Shown here: positions 25,393-38,262 of the stretch, in pieces
How positions within the stretch are numbered: the stretch's first letter is position 1
Layout of the letters: each line of letters starts with the position of its first letter
NCBI GenBank assembly: GCA_013399855.1
Contig: VXAY01012530.1
Coordinates: 6,749,881-6,813,880, forward strand
Source: Oxyruncus cristatus
Lineage: Eukaryota; Chordata; Aves; Passeriformes; Cotingidae
Length of the DNA: 64,000 nucleotides
Reading direction: 5' to 3'
Translations under genes and position numbers: made by a program
The notes under the pieces: generated by a model
Databases searched by the model: none
Told to the model about the DNA's origin: nothing
Seen by the model: only the letters and a program-made list of their open reading frames with translations

Positions 25393-26448
25393 CTAGGAAA
25401 ATTAAAATAAAGTCTGTTAGCAGCTGACAAAATGTGAGATCTGATTGCTTGCCTCAGCAACAGACAAATCCTGTCTTAGCCATACTCCTTAGAAGTTTTG
25501 AGTTGGAAGACTCCTCCCAAATTTAACCTGTTAGAGAAACAAGGCAGCTAGATAAGGTAATTTTTTTTCTGGAGTCATTTATTCCTTTTCTTCAAATTGT
25601 CAAACCTAACAATTGTGAACTTTGAAGACAGCAGGAGTGAGGAGGATCAATCACAATCCTTAAACTAATTGCATGATTTTGGCCAAATGACCTATGTCTG
25701 AACAGTTGGCAGGTTTTTAATAGGATCCCCTGCCATGTTTCCCATAAAACAACACATTTACTGTAACAACAACAAAATCTGTTTCACAGCCAGGCCCCAC
25801 AGGTCTTTGTTTCAGGTTCAGGAGCACCTTTCTCAAACGAATTTTTGTTTGTGCCTGTGGGAGGGAGAAGGGAAGGAAAACTAATGCCTCAGTAGGATCC
25901 GGTCTTGCACCAACATTCCCCTCACAGCTACCAGGGACCATGACCTTAAAGCTAGCAGTAAAATCACAATGAAGGACACAGGGTTAAGACATCAACTTAT
26001 AACTTTATGCTAACTTGCAAAGCAAATACACTTTGTTTGGAAACCTGAAGAAGCCTTCTGAACTCAATTCATTCACATTTTTTTGATTAAGGCGGGCAAA
26101 CACATTACTTATCTCAAGCGATCAGTGTGGGGTATGATGGAATATTCTACACAAGCCTTAAAAGAAAGCAAATAGCTACAAATCAAAATATTATATCCAT
26201 AATGAGTAATGTAATTTTAATTTGTTTTTCTCTTCAAAAATAGTGATGTCTGAATTTCTCTTTCCCTGTCAGGCTTCTGAATTAGGTTTGGGTCCTGCAA
26301 AAACACTCTTCTTTCTTCTCATGGGGCGCTCCTGATTGACTATGCACTGTACATCACTGTAATCTGTCATGCAGTTTTGAGACTGATTTAATCACTGTTA
26401 GAATGCCGTATTTTTCTCTTTGCAAGATGTATGTGTGGTTGTGTATAC
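25393..26448 (-). other. NEBL: NEBL intron 10
   Basis: 1,056 bases between exon 11 and the stop-containing exon 10. No element recognised. Confidence 0.88.
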
Positions 26449-26553
26449 CTGACTTTGAAGCACCACGTTTGCTTTGTGATAGATTTGTTCAGTGGTATCC
26501 AGGGTGAAATGATAGAAGCCCTTCCTTTGCTTAAATCATTTCTTGTATTCATA
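26449..26553 (-). pseudogene. NEBL: NEBL exon 10: nebulin repeat with in-frame TGA (decayed or skipped exon)
   Basis: Thirty-five codons of recognisable module, YEYKK then TGA then FKQRKGFYHF and on to LQSQ. The exon sits exactly where mammalian nebulette has its YKKLFEENKGMYHF module. The stop is codon 6 (26538-26536), where the mammalian residue is Leu, a likely TTA-to-TGA change. The acceptor (TTTCAG) and donor (GTATAC) are still usable. Downstream of the stop, the reading frame stays open and module-like. If included, the protein would stop after about 300 residues. At 105 bases and phase 0, skipping keeps the frame. A sequencing or assembly error is the alternative. Confidence 0.85.
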
Positions 26554-29500
26554 CTGAAATAAAAAATATCCAAGAATGTTTTCACAGACAAAATCCAAAA
26601 GGTTTTGGAATTTAAATGCCATTTAAAATAAGTATGGAAGAAAGAGCATAGAAGAAACTACATTTTAGGCCTCCCAACTCAGGAGTTCTATCAAATTTGA
26701 ATTTAAAATATTGTGATAAAATGAAAAAAGGATACAATAAAAAATAACTTTTGTACATTCTTAGAGAAAATGTTTGTCCTGTTAATCCAAAAGTCAAATG
26801 TTTATGTTCGATAGAAAATAAACTTTACTGTTTACATTTGACGTGCAAAGGAACACATATGACAGTCTGGGTTTGCCTCCTAGTGGAAAGAATTATAAAT
26901 GTCACACAACAAAATCACTTCTGTAGTGGAAACAAATGAAATCTACCTCCATCTATAGATACTGATTTCATACCTTTACTCCATTCCTCAACTAATGGAA
27001 CAAAATTAAAAAATAATTCTATAAAATCAAATGAGGTAAATCTCATAACCTCTTGCTACATTAAGCTACAAGCACTAGATTCAGTCTCTTAAGTTCTATT
27101 TATTCACTCTGTTCCATAAAATGAAATACATCTAAGTTCACCTTTTTTTTAGCCTGTAGTTCATTAGCATCTCAAAGTCTCTATAACAGGCATAGATTTA
27201 GAACGTGAAAAGCAATAAACTATCTGTTACACATATATCAAAGTGTTAACTTTTATGTCCCCATAGTTTATGCTACATGTATACCTGCCATGGTTTAACC
27301 ACAGTCAGCAACAAAGCCTCACACTGCTGCTCACACACTTTGCCCAGTGGGATGGGGGAGAGAATCAGAAAGGTAAAAGTAAGAAAACTCATAATGCGAG
27401 ATAAGAACAGTTTAATAATTGAAATAAAATAAAATTTCATCATCCTCATAATAAATAGTAAATAAAAGAAAAATAACAAAAAGAGAAATAAAGAAAATAT
27501 CAAGAAAAAACAAGTGATGTAAATGAAAAAAAAATTGTTCATCACTGACTGACCAATTCTCAGCCTGTTCCTGAGCAGCAGCTCCCAGCCAGGTTCCCCC
27601 AAATTTATATGCTGAGTATGACACCATATGGTGCAGGATATCCCTTTGGCCAGTGTGGGTCAGCTGTCCTGGCTGTATCCTCTCTCAGAGTCTCATGCAC
27701 TGCCAGACACCTCAGTGGCAGGGCTGCATGAGAAGTCGAAAAGTTCTTGACTTAGGGTAAGCACTGCTCAGCAATAACCAAACATCAGTGTTCGGTTAAC
27801 AACCAAATTGTTATCAGCATTATTTTCATCCTAAATCCAAAACACAGCACTATACCAGCTACTAGGAAGAAAAGTAACTCTATCCCAACTGAAACCCAGG
27901 ACAATACTGTATGAGGAGAAAATTCCACCTTGTGAATTCTCTTCCTTATCAAAATAACAAAAACAGGATGAGTTCAACCTGTCAAAATCAGGCTATCTGT
28001 GTCCAAAAATGCCCATCAAGTTTTCCTCTTAACTCTTGGAATTTATTTCTGTGGAAGTTGACTTGTATAACAGCCTTGCATTGGTATTACAGTATACGTG
28101 CTTCATAAAGTCTTGCACACATTCCTACACTCTAGGTCAATCAGCAAACCCATTCATTCAATCAACCATATTACTTTATGAGTTTAATTAATCATACACG
28201 TTTCAATCTGTCACACCGGTACAGGCGTAACTGTGTTTATGTAGAAGATAAAGAGAAGCACAAAGTTCAATGGAGAAAGGTATACTGCAGGGAAACAGCA
28301 AAATTGGGCAATTAGCAAACAGCTCTGTGTTTCAGAAGGAAAAAAAAAAAAAACAGACCATATGATCAGTCATTGGAAATCAGTCAACAGTACAGTCAGG
28401 TAGACTCTTTCATACAATGGAAGCAGATTTCAAAACAGATTTGATATGAGCTGTGGAGAGACAAGGAAGAGAACAGAAGGAAGGTATTGGAAAAGCAGGG
28501 AGAGAGGCAGAAGAGTAAACAATTTTAAAATCAAAGCAATGATATGGGGAGGCCAAATCTGAGAAAGGATTGTGAAAATGGGATTTCTGCAGAAGACAAA
28601 TAGTTAGTGGAGAGACTAAGGATTGGCAAAGCATTCTTCTTCCTGCTTGTAGCAAGAAAAAATACCCACCAGCATCCGGACAATGCAAAAATCAGAGACT
28701 TAGTATTACAGAGTCCCCAGATGAGCACATGGACATTATGAATCAACCCTTCCTGGGCAAAAGAAAGAAATCAATTTTGCAAGATGTGATCTGCTTAAGG
28801 GAAGGTCCGGGTTTCTATCTCATTAGAGATAAGATGACAAATCTGTCTTGGAATCTGCTCGGCTCCTGCCGCTGTAGAGCAATCTTCCTTCCCAACACTA
28901 CCCACTCATGCTCCTCCACAGCAGTTCTGCAGGACTTACGTGGGTTCTGGAGTAAACATGACAAATGCAGTTAACCAGCCTAACAGGCACCACACATGCA
29001 GCATAGGTGCTCTTGGCGTGGGAGAGAAGCTTTATCATGTCACAGAAGCCAGGGATTTCCTAGCTCTGCCTTCCTACTTCGACCCCCACGACCATCAAGG
29101 GGCTTGTCTTGTTACATGGCAGAATGCAGCACGTGCCTGTTCTGACCTGTGTAGGAAGCCTCAGACATTTAGGAGGGACAAAAGTTTTAGACAGAGAAAC
29201 TGTAAGGGAGGGTAGCACTCGAGAGCCTGTTCATGAATGAAGTCCAAATATTAAACTAGCATAATGGTCACTTCTGTACAGACATTTGCAGATGAAAGCA
29301 ACATCTTAGAGAAAACAAGATTTGCAAGGAAAGAAGTATCCTAGAACAAAGGAAAAAACGAACAAGGTTTCAGACATATAAGAACAAACAATATCAGAGG
29401 TCTGATTCTTCCATAGTACATTGTTTGTTCTAATAAATGAAATATATCTTCCTAAAAACTTGCTTTTCATCCCTATCTACTACAGTTACAATACTGTAGT

Positions 29501-29617
29501 CTACTACATATGAGACCATGAAGCAAGTACCAAAAGTTTTTGTTTCCTGCAGTGACTAGACATACTACATTCCTTGCTACATTTATCTTTCAGGTCATTC
29601 TTAAAAAGGCAACTTAC
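26554..29617 (-). other. NEBL: NEBL intron 9
   Basis: 3,064 bases. Contains the solo LTR at 27286-27903. The region 28240-29220 is somewhat GC-richer but shows no coding pattern that I recognise. Confidence 0.88.
27286..27903 (-). mobile_element. Solo LTR of an endogenous retrovirus
   Basis: Read on the minus strand, it begins TGTCCTGGGTTTCAG and ends AACCATGGCA, giving the TG...CA ends of an LTR. The interior (TGGGATAGAGTTA; AGTAGCTGGTATAGTGCTGTG; CCAAAGGGATATCC) is a sequence I recognise as a common bird ERV LTR. Flanks read atacc on the left and atact on the right, a probable 5-bp target duplication with one change. No internal viral genes adjoin it, so it is a solo LTR left by recombination. 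It sits in intron 9. The exact family name is not certain. Confidence 0.85.
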
Positions 29618-29722
29618 ATCACTGTGTGTTTTGCTGATGTTTAAAGCATGGTTTAAATATAGCAGGTTTGGTAGATCAGACGCTGGATCATGTAGGCTTT
29701 CCAAATCTTTCTTGTAATTCAC
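29618..29722 (-). CDS. NEBL: NEBL exon 9: nebulin repeat
   Basis: Thirty-five codons from VNYKKDLESLHDPASDLP to SKTHSD, with a CCAG acceptor and a GTAAGT donor. The D-L-P-N-L-L-Y-L core is diagnostic of this module. Its S-D can join either exon 10 (YEYK) or, if exon 10 is skipped, exon 11 (VKYK). The second option gives a more canonical SDVKYK. Confidence 0.95.
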
Positions 29723-31261
29723 CTGGAAAGAGAATTCAGGTTATGCAAACTAAAGATTAACAAAATATTTCACAGGTTTGTATTACAGTGTGGCCGTCAA
29801 GAAACAGAAAGCATTAAGTGCTTGCCTGAACAATCTCTACCAGCCACTAGATGGTGGTCATCCACTACTATTTGGAAGAAAACGAAAAATCAATATAGGA
29901 TTCATTCTGCTGAGTAAGTACTTAGGAACTACTCGAACTTTTCCTCCAAAAATGACACTTCCAACAAAATCACATTTTGTATGACTTTTCAGACTAGAAG
30001 TGTTTTTTTTTCCTTTTTCCTCTCTCCTCCCCTCTCACCCCCCACTTAAATCAAGAAGATCTTCCTCAATACTTTGAATCTATTCATTTTAAACACCATT
30101 AATTCTTATTCTTTTTCTCCTGCTTAAGGCATTACACTAACTGTCTAATTTAAAAGGTTGTATATATAGCAGTAAAAGGGAAGTGCTCCTGGACCTTTTA
30201 TCCAATGCAGATTGCTTTCAGCAAGTATAAGCAATATGGTGACATAAGGCAAAAGATAATCACATAATGAAGCAGGAGAAGATAATTTCCTATCAGCCTA
30301 CAGGAGAATTTTCCATACTTCTGATAGCTGGATGCCCAACTTAACAGGAAGAAAACTAGTCACCTTACCTATCTTGGATGAAAAATCTTTTAAACTAATA
30401 CCTCCACATATGTATTCTTCACTAATTTAGTGAAGAATGTGTTCTTCGCTAATTTAGGCAGATTCTAAATCTAGGATATTTAATTTGCACATTTCTTACA
30501 ATAATAATTAATTCAATTAATTTTTTACTACACATGTAGATTTTGGAAACAATTACATATTCTGCTGTGCCCTTCCCAGAGCCAGTCTCTCCTGCTCCCA
30601 TTGCATGGTGCCCCACACTTTGGAAATGCCAGACTACAGAATGAAAGCTTGTCTCCTGGCTCTCTGGGATCACAGCCTCAAAGAAGAGCTCACATTTTTA
30701 GCATTAGACACACTTTTAAATATATTATCCCAACAGCATTATCACTCTATATAGATTTTTTTCTCCAGTCTGGCTCCAGCAGCAGACACCCATTGCTCAA
30801 CATAGTGACTGCTGTATTTTGTAATACTATTGGGAAGATTAACCAGCAGAATGAAGTCTAAAAGAGAGACATCCGAATCTGAACTCCTCATGCAACCTCC
30901 TTCACTTCTCTAAACACAGGCACCTACAACAGGTGAGAAGAATTGCCATAGACCTGTTTATTTCTTTCCTGAATACAAAGGGACCAAGTACAAGGCCATT
31001 AGCTCAGAGTAAGCAGTCGTGCCTTTTGACACAAAAAATTAAGAAAGATGAATCTCATCTAAAATGGTTATGAAAAACTCTGTAGATCCTCTGTCAGAAG
31101 AGGAGGAATAAATGGGTAACATGCTGTACCTGCTACATATTGTATAGCAGAGACTGCAGCTCAGAGTAATTCATAAGATGACGAAAGAAATTCTACTTGT
31201 GAAAAAATGTTAGGTTATTCAGGATGTAAATGCATGTAAAATACAAAGCCAACTAACTTAC
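29723..31261 (-). other. NEBL: NEBL intron 8
   Basis: 1,539 bases with canonical borders. Nothing recognised. Confidence 0.92.
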
Positions 31262-31369
31262 ATCACTTGCCAAGGTGGATGCAATCTTTGCTTGCTTGAA
31301 GGAAGCACTGTCGAGAGGATTGTACTGGTGACTCTTCATTTCCTTACTGAACTGCTCTTTGTATTTCAC
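31262..31369 (-). CDS. NEBL: NEBL exon 8: nebulin repeat
   Basis: Thirty-six codons from VKYKEQFSKEMKSHQYNP to STLASD, with a GAAAG acceptor and a GTAAGT donor. The mammalian module as I recall it has two more residues in the K-rich turn, so this copy is slightly shorter but in frame. It ends S-D before the VNYK of exon 9. Confidence 0.94.
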
Positions 31370-33228
31370 CTTTCACCAAAACAAATATATCTAATATTAA
31401 CACATAACACTTAAAAAAGGTACAGAGAATTCAGACTACAAAGACGCTATTGAAGGCAATTGCCTTATTCATAAATCTTTAACCAATGTTTAAAGAAGCT
31501 TAGTTTAGCCACACCTGTGACTGTCTTGTGTTGGTTTCAACATAAGTTTTAAGCATCCAATTTTACTAAAATTTTAAGATTGTCATATGCGATTACTGAT
31601 GCTGAAGGATTTATAAAAAGAAAACAGAACCAAAACCATAGGATTCACCTGAGTTATCAAATAAACCAGAACTGTTTGATTAGCAGTAATAATCTCCTCA
31701 CTGAGAATCATCCAATTCCTATCTAACATCAAAATTTTGGGTTTTAACAAAAAAAAATTCTAAGATTAATAAATCGCAAAGTTTATAAAACAAATCACTT
31801 GTGAATTTTTCAACCACTTGAAAGTGGGAAGTCAGAATCAAACTTCCCACTCAGCTGTCTTCCCACCACCAGGTCCACGTGTCACTCGTGCTGTGCTAGA
31901 CTGTCACCAGAGCCCCCAGGTCTATTTTTGATTCCAACAGAAATTTCCCATGAGACACTGAGGAATCTCTCTGTAGTACAGTCTTTTCCTGGGGACAATG
32001 CCCACCTCATTACAGTGCTAGAAAGTATAATTAAATGCCTGTCTGCCACCACTTTCACTCTCTTTTCTTCTTGTTCAAAAGAGAAAGGGGGAATGACAAC
32101 ACACGTAAGAGGAAATGAGCAGTATGTAAATATTGAGACAACAGCATTAAAAGTAATTCCATCACAAAAATTCCATAAAATATGCTGAAGAACTGAATTC
32201 AGAAACCGAAAATAAAAAATTGAACAAATAGTGTATCTCCCTCCTTTGCCCCCTTTGTGCGTGACAATCGAACATCTGGAGACTATGCACACGTTTGCTT
32301 CTTTCCAACAGCTGGGTATAATGGAGGAGAATAAAGTTCAGTCTGAATTATGCTGCTTTCATGAATTTTAGTCAGACACCTGATATCTGAGCCTATGCAA
32401 CATCCATTATAATTTACCACGCTCTACATTAAATAAATACACGGATTTTCCCCTTCTCCTTTTTTCTCTATTCCCACATGGATGTCTGATAAAGTGGTTA
32501 AACCACCTCAAACAATCTCCTTCAAAAATTATTTTTTTCTCAGCTTTAGTTGTGGGAAGATGGATTTGTTTTTTTTCCTTATTAGTTCTTCCTTGCCTCA
32601 GAAGACCTTCAACATGGTTAAGCTTACAGAACCTCATTATCATTAGCCACAAAGCCCAATATTTCATTAATCAGGATAACAAGAAACCAAAACAAAGCCA
32701 CCCAAACAAAAATTAGCTGCGTATATTCAAGAACTATATTATAATTCCAGCACTTAGGTTAATTTTTCTAAGGAAGGACATTCTAAAACATTGTTACTTT
32801 TAAAGAGAAACTCTATCTGAACACATGATGAACTTCATAATCTTTCACACTAACTCTAGAAGAGAGTATCTATTGCCTTCTGGTAGGTTCATCTGGTTCA
32901 TATTGTTTGATATTTGCCTTGGCTTTGGATCAAGTGCAAAAGCATATATCTGAATACAAAGACAAAGGCAAATCCATGCTCTGTATGAGCAATGAAGGAA
33001 TAAATCAGAGGGCTTTTCTCTTTTAAAAGGTGTATCCAAAACTTGCCTTCTAATGAAAATCAGGCAGTGCTGGAATATGTAATTCAAAAAGCCTCTGAAA
33101 CCAGGGATTAAGTCAGCATGGTGAACAAAATTGTGTTTTACTCATTTATTCACTTCATAACAACATCGTGCACAAGAATTTAAATATCCAGCTCCTGCAG
33201 GCTGCCTTCTGCCCGGCCAATGAATGGC

Positions 33229-33268
33229 CACAAACAGTACACACAGGCCACAAACAGTACACACAGAC
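33229..33268 (+). repeat. Tandem duplication, 20-bp unit x2
   Basis: The unit 'ccacaaacagtacacacagg' occurs twice head to tail, the second copy ending in 'aga'. It lies inside the unusual GC-richer stretch 33142-33780 of intron 7. Confidence 0.85.
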
Positions 33269-36200
33269 CAAATGCCTTGATCCTTGAGATTCTTGGTAAA
33301 TGGGAAAGCATTGGTGTCAAGGTGACCTCTCCTCACAATTGGCTTGCCATCTTCCAGCAGCAGATGTTTCATGCCACCTTTTAAAAGATTTTTTTTTAGC
33401 AATACATTTCAGTCTAGAGTTTCCTCTTTCATGTCACTTCAGCTCACATTGCTGCTAATGTAGGAAAGAGTGGGGCCAGTGAATCCAGTCTTCAGAAGGT
33501 TTGCCTTGCCTTCAGGGCTGTGTGTCCTGATGCCCAAGTGCAGAAGGGTCCCAAATTTAAGGATACCCCAAACAATGTAAGTGTTCCTGTTGCAGTGAGG
33601 GCTGTCTTGGTAACTCGAGGCCCTGCTGTCTCCTCTGGCTGCTCAGTTTACTGCCTCCCCTGTGCCATGGCATGGGTCGCTCTGGAGCAAAACAGAGGAC
33701 ACACAGTGATATCCGACGACCCCGGCAGCATCTCCAGGGCACTTCCAGCAGCCACTTCACTGACTTTGTCGTAAGGGATTTGTCTCATTGAAAGCTACAC
33801 AGACATCCACTTTCTCTTTTATCAGCATTTTCTTGTTTCTTTCTCCCTTTTGAAAGGAAGTGTAAGGTGGGAGAAGATGAAGAAAAAAGAGCAAGCCCAT
33901 GGATGAGTCACAGTAAAAGAACACACCTGGTATTTATCCTTCTTTTGAACAGGATAAAGTTATGAATGCAGTTTAAAGAGAGAAAATGTACCTAAGAGAA
34001 AGGGTTCTAAATAAGAACAAGGAAGAAAAACACTTCATATGATTTCTAAACCATCTGAAGGGGGAAGGTCTTAGCAATGCTGTAATATGGTGGAAGAGCA
34101 AACAAGTGGGAGTAGAACTGACAGTTGTTAGTGGACACTTATCTACAAATTTCATCATTAACCAAGATCTTTAATTTAATGAGGGTTTAAAAAGATGATT
34201 ACTTATTTACCATCTTCATTAAAGTCTTAAGTTTGTTTATTTTTTTAGAGATTATGTAGGGGGGGCTAATTTAAAAGAACTGCATGGAGGTTGCTCTTTA
34301 ATGATTGCATAAGAAAGAGCAGACTCTGCATGCTTTTAACACAACAACATCCCTAAAAAACCAAACTGGTATTAAATAAGGCCTGGATAAACAAAGTTCT
34401 CATCAGCCTTGCACAAAACCTATAAAAGTCAAAATTGCAGCTGGACAGAGCAGTGTCTTTTGAAGCTTAGCAGCAACATTCCTAAATCAAATCTGTAGTT
34501 CAAAGCTGTTCACACAGGGAGTGTTCAGTTTCAGAAGTGGATGACATCACCCACTGTTCAGATTTACAAAGAAACTACAAAAATTGAATCATTCAACCAC
34601 TGGGATCCCAGGATGAAGCAGACGCAGCTAAAGCATTTCCTCATGACCATGTGAAAACATCTTAAAAAAAGGAAAAACCTATCAGAATACATATATATTG
34701 AAGGAAATGTCACATAAACAAAGAGAAAAATTGAAATATTCACAGACAAAAGCACTAGTAGAGTTTAAAGCAAAGAAAGATTAAGAAAATCCTAGGTTCT
34801 TTGTGTTTTTACTGAAAATCTCAGAGAAGGTGCATTTTGCAAAACATTCTACCTTTAACAATGTTATCCCCGAAACAATACACACAGGATACAGCAACAA
34901 ATACGAAAATCCAAAATTATTCATTCTAAAACCAATTGTTGAACACCAGAAGGGGAATACATCATATCAGCAGCTCTTTGAAGAAGCTAATAAAACACTT
35001 TAGAAGACATAAAGAGTACATAAACAAGCGCTTGTTTTAATAAAAAAATAGCCCAAATTATATGATGTGTATTCAGCAAATTGAAAAGCTGCATGTTTTC
35101 ACAAGAGCTAACGCAATTTCTGTTTTAAATTTGGTCTAAAATCAACAGAAAAGGGTTACCATGTGCTGTGGGTAAATACACAAGTTCTGGGAGCTATTAT
35201 TTTTGCTGCTGTTGTTTTCAAAAGCTTTGTTAAATAAAAAATTAAAAAGGAAAAAAAGGAGAGAGTGAGGGAGAGAGAAAACACTGATTTTTGTAGAGCC
35301 TTGAGTGCCAGTCAAACATTAACACTATTTTCTTCATTTTGTTTGCTTTCCTGCTTGCCTTGATTGCTTTCTCCCTTAGCTACACCCACACTGCCTGACC
35401 TCTTCTTGCTCCTGTTCTCTATACTCCCTAAATTACCTACCCATATGCACCACATTAAAACATGTTATCATCTTCTCTTCCCATTACATCCATCAGAATT
35501 GTCAACTTTGCAAATTTACTGTGAGGGTCAAATAACTAATATTTCTCTGCATGTCGCAGCTTATAGATTCATGCTATTAAGGGAGATTATCTACTTTAGC
35601 ACAAAAAGTTTATAATCCTTCCATTTGCTGAGAAATAAATGGAAACTCTAAAAGCCAGAAAGTCTGGATACAATAATGAGATTATTAAATTTACTATTTT
35701 TAAAATCTTGTAATTGTTACAAGCCTGTTTCACTATCCTTGTGTGAAGAGGACTGACATGACTGACCCACATTTAGGTCTCTTCCTCCCATCCAGCACAG
35801 GTGCATTCTTCATCCTGCCCCACCACCCTGCTCTTTGGACACAGGGGTCATCTTCATTTTTCTGTGCTTTTGATTTATGATTAGCGTGTCTAAGTGTTAT
35901 AATGATTCAAATAGTATATAAAAACATTAGACAACTCATGGCCACTGCCTTCCCTCCAGAGGAGGTGGGGGAATTGCTGAGTGCACCTCCCTGCTGCTAA
36001 GAGGCAGCCGGTATTTACACCCTCCACGTTGCTGCAGGCAGACGGCTGGCAGCGGAGTGTCAGGCTGAAGCACTGCCTCCCTTTCCCCATCTCATACACT
36101 GCAACCAGCCACAACAGCGTAGACTGAGGAGACAACAAGACCAGGAAGGATCCAGGGCCAATGGCTGCAGAGTTTGGACCACCAAGGTTTAGTAAGAATC

Positions 36201-37630
36201 TTCTTTAAAACAAACCGCAATCAAGACACATTTTGTCCACCGCTCCTCCCTTCCTGCCACACCTTCTGCACTATTTGGACTCTCTAAAGAAGTTAAAATC
36301 GCACACTAAATGCCGCCTTCTGCAGACAGATCTCAACTAGAACTGCTCCCATCCCGGTCCCTGGCAGTTAAGAGACTCTGTTATAAAGTGTTTGCAGATG
36401 CAGCTTGCATTGTCCAAGAGAAAAAGCACATCTAACAATAATGAGATAAAAAGTGCATTGATGAAGCCTTCCATGCAGCTGGCTCAGCATCAGCTTGCAA
36501 GACCCCATGATCCAAATGATATTTTTTGCTTGTTGAGATTGTTGGCCACAATCTCACGGGTACCAGGCTTGGGCAGATGGAGAGGGCTATTGGAAAGGGA
36601 TCCAGTTTGGTCCCATTTGCGACAACAGGCAGCTGCAAGCCCACTAGATTCTGAAATAGGCTGCAAGGAAAGGAGTGTTTAGACAGCACTTGAGTACAAA
36701 TAAAGGAGGTTACACACTAAATTTAGATATGAACCCTTTTAAAAACCACTAAAGGTGTTTGCTAAAGGACAGACAGCTCCCTTTCCTGTAAGCGACACCC
36801 AGGTCCAAGCAGCATCGCACTGCCTCTTTCTAGAAAGCACTAGTTGACTTCCTAGCCTGCACAATGCTAAACACAAAATAATCTCCTAGCAGACTTGCCC
36901 ATCAGCAGAGGAACGAGCACAAGATCCATTACAAAATGGAAGACAGAAATCTATTTGGAAGAGACAAACTCATTTTAATTCTGAACACATCATCAACAAA
37001 GAAATGAAACCCATTTATTTCCTTCTTTTTCTCTTTGTGTAATGAGTTTGTGACGGTCCAGTGTGAAACAGGAAACCATGCAGCGGGTATCTAAGGATAA
37101 CAGCAGAAGGAGCTCAGCCTCCTGCAGACAATACACTGTTTTGCAGCTTGTTTTTTATGACACTTTATTCTCACTTTATGATAGTTCTAGACTTTTAGCA
37201 TCTAGCCAAATCACAAGTATTTGTTACACATCACTGATGCTGAGACTGTTCTAGTATATACACTACTTATACTTGGGGTTTTTTTCTAGCTCTGAGAAGG
37301 CTAGCACAGCATTCTCCAATCAAATTGTGTTATCCTGCTCTCACAGGAGGGCAGAATTTGTTCCTGGGTTTACAAAAGCTCCAAGGGTAGCTGGACAGGA
37401 TTACTAGCGAGGATTATGCAAGGTAGTGTTAAAGAACTACTTCAGGAAAAAAAAAGGGGGGGAAAAAAGAAAAAACAAAAACAGGTCAGCAGTCAAAACT
37501 GTTCTCGCAATGTCATGTTGATCTGTAGTAGAGACTTACATGTAGATCTTATGAGTAGAAAACTACCAAGAGGAAGAGGGAATATTTCTGTTTCAGCTTT
37601 CTTTTTAATTAAGGACTAAAGTAATTTGTC

Positions 37631-37674
37631 CTTTTCTGTTTTTTTTCTGGTTTTTTTTCTTTTTTTTTTTTTTT
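37631..37674 (+). repeat. T-rich low-complexity tract
   Basis: Interrupted T runs in intron 7. No element boundary is visible. Confidence 0.85.
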
Positions 37675-37747
37675 GAGGTTAATGTATAACAGTAGTACAT
37701 AAAAGGTTCAGTTTCAGGGGGATGGAAGGCGGGTAGTTTACATGTCA

Positions 37748-37869
37748 GGCCAAATTCAGATCCCATTACTCACATTAGTAAGCAATTGCACAAAAGACCT
37801 CAGTTACTTCAGTGGGATTAACCACAGGGTAAGGTTCCACTCAAACTGAATGAGTAGCAAAATTTGCCT
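37748..37869. repeat. Ancient palindromic amniote repeat relic
   Basis: It begins ggccaaattc and ends caaaatttgcc, near-inverted termini, with 'ttacttcagtgggatta' in the centre. This resembles an old amniote interspersed element with mirror-image ends and a 'gacttcagtggagttac' core, well known in turtles and crocodilians. Intron 7. Confidence 0.45.
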
Positions 37870-38160
37870 CTAAATTACATACAGTTAATATTTTAGAAAT
37901 CCTAGATAATCTGTATAAACATACACCATCTCCACAAGAGACGAGCTGTAACAGTCAAAGTTCATTGTATTTTTACATAAAAATGTGTATTTGGTTTCCT
38001 AAGAATCCAAATTTACCAGTCGTTGCAATACTATATGAAAGGTTTGAGAACATAATCTTCAGGCAATTAGAGATAATCATCTAAAAATCTAAATATTTCT
38101 CTGCATTACTAGGAATGAGATATCTGAATGAAGTCATTGTAAAATGCTGGAGAATCTTAC

Positions 38161-38262
38161 TTGGCTTAAAAGTTTTGAAACTCCTTTGGCATGCTCAAAA
38201 TCTGGTCTTCCAAGTACAGCAGGCTCCTTATTCATCTCTCCCCTTCCTTTCTTGTACTCAGC
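38161..38262 (-). CDS. NEBL: NEBL exon 7: nebulin repeat
   Basis: Thirty-four codons from AEYKKGRGEMNKEPAV to SKLLSQ, with a long T-tract and AAG acceptor and a GTAAGA donor. The L-G-R-P-D-F-E-H-A segment is nearly identical to mammalian nebulette. Confidence 0.95.

Larger units (their letters stand above)
31370..38160 (-). other. NEBL: NEBL intron 7
   Basis: 6,791 bases. Holds the GC-richer stretch 33142-33780 with a tandem duplication, a T-rich tract and the palindromic relic at 37748. The segment 35930-36140 is also GC-richer without a recognisable product. Confidence 0.92.

Noticed and set aside
27273..27627. ORFs with hydrophobic Phe-rich runs
   Set aside because: They are translations of A/T-rich DNA within the solo LTR.
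31882..32292. 136-codon minus-strand ORF
   Set aside because: No family resemblance, and the composition does not look coding. Not supported as a NEBL exon.
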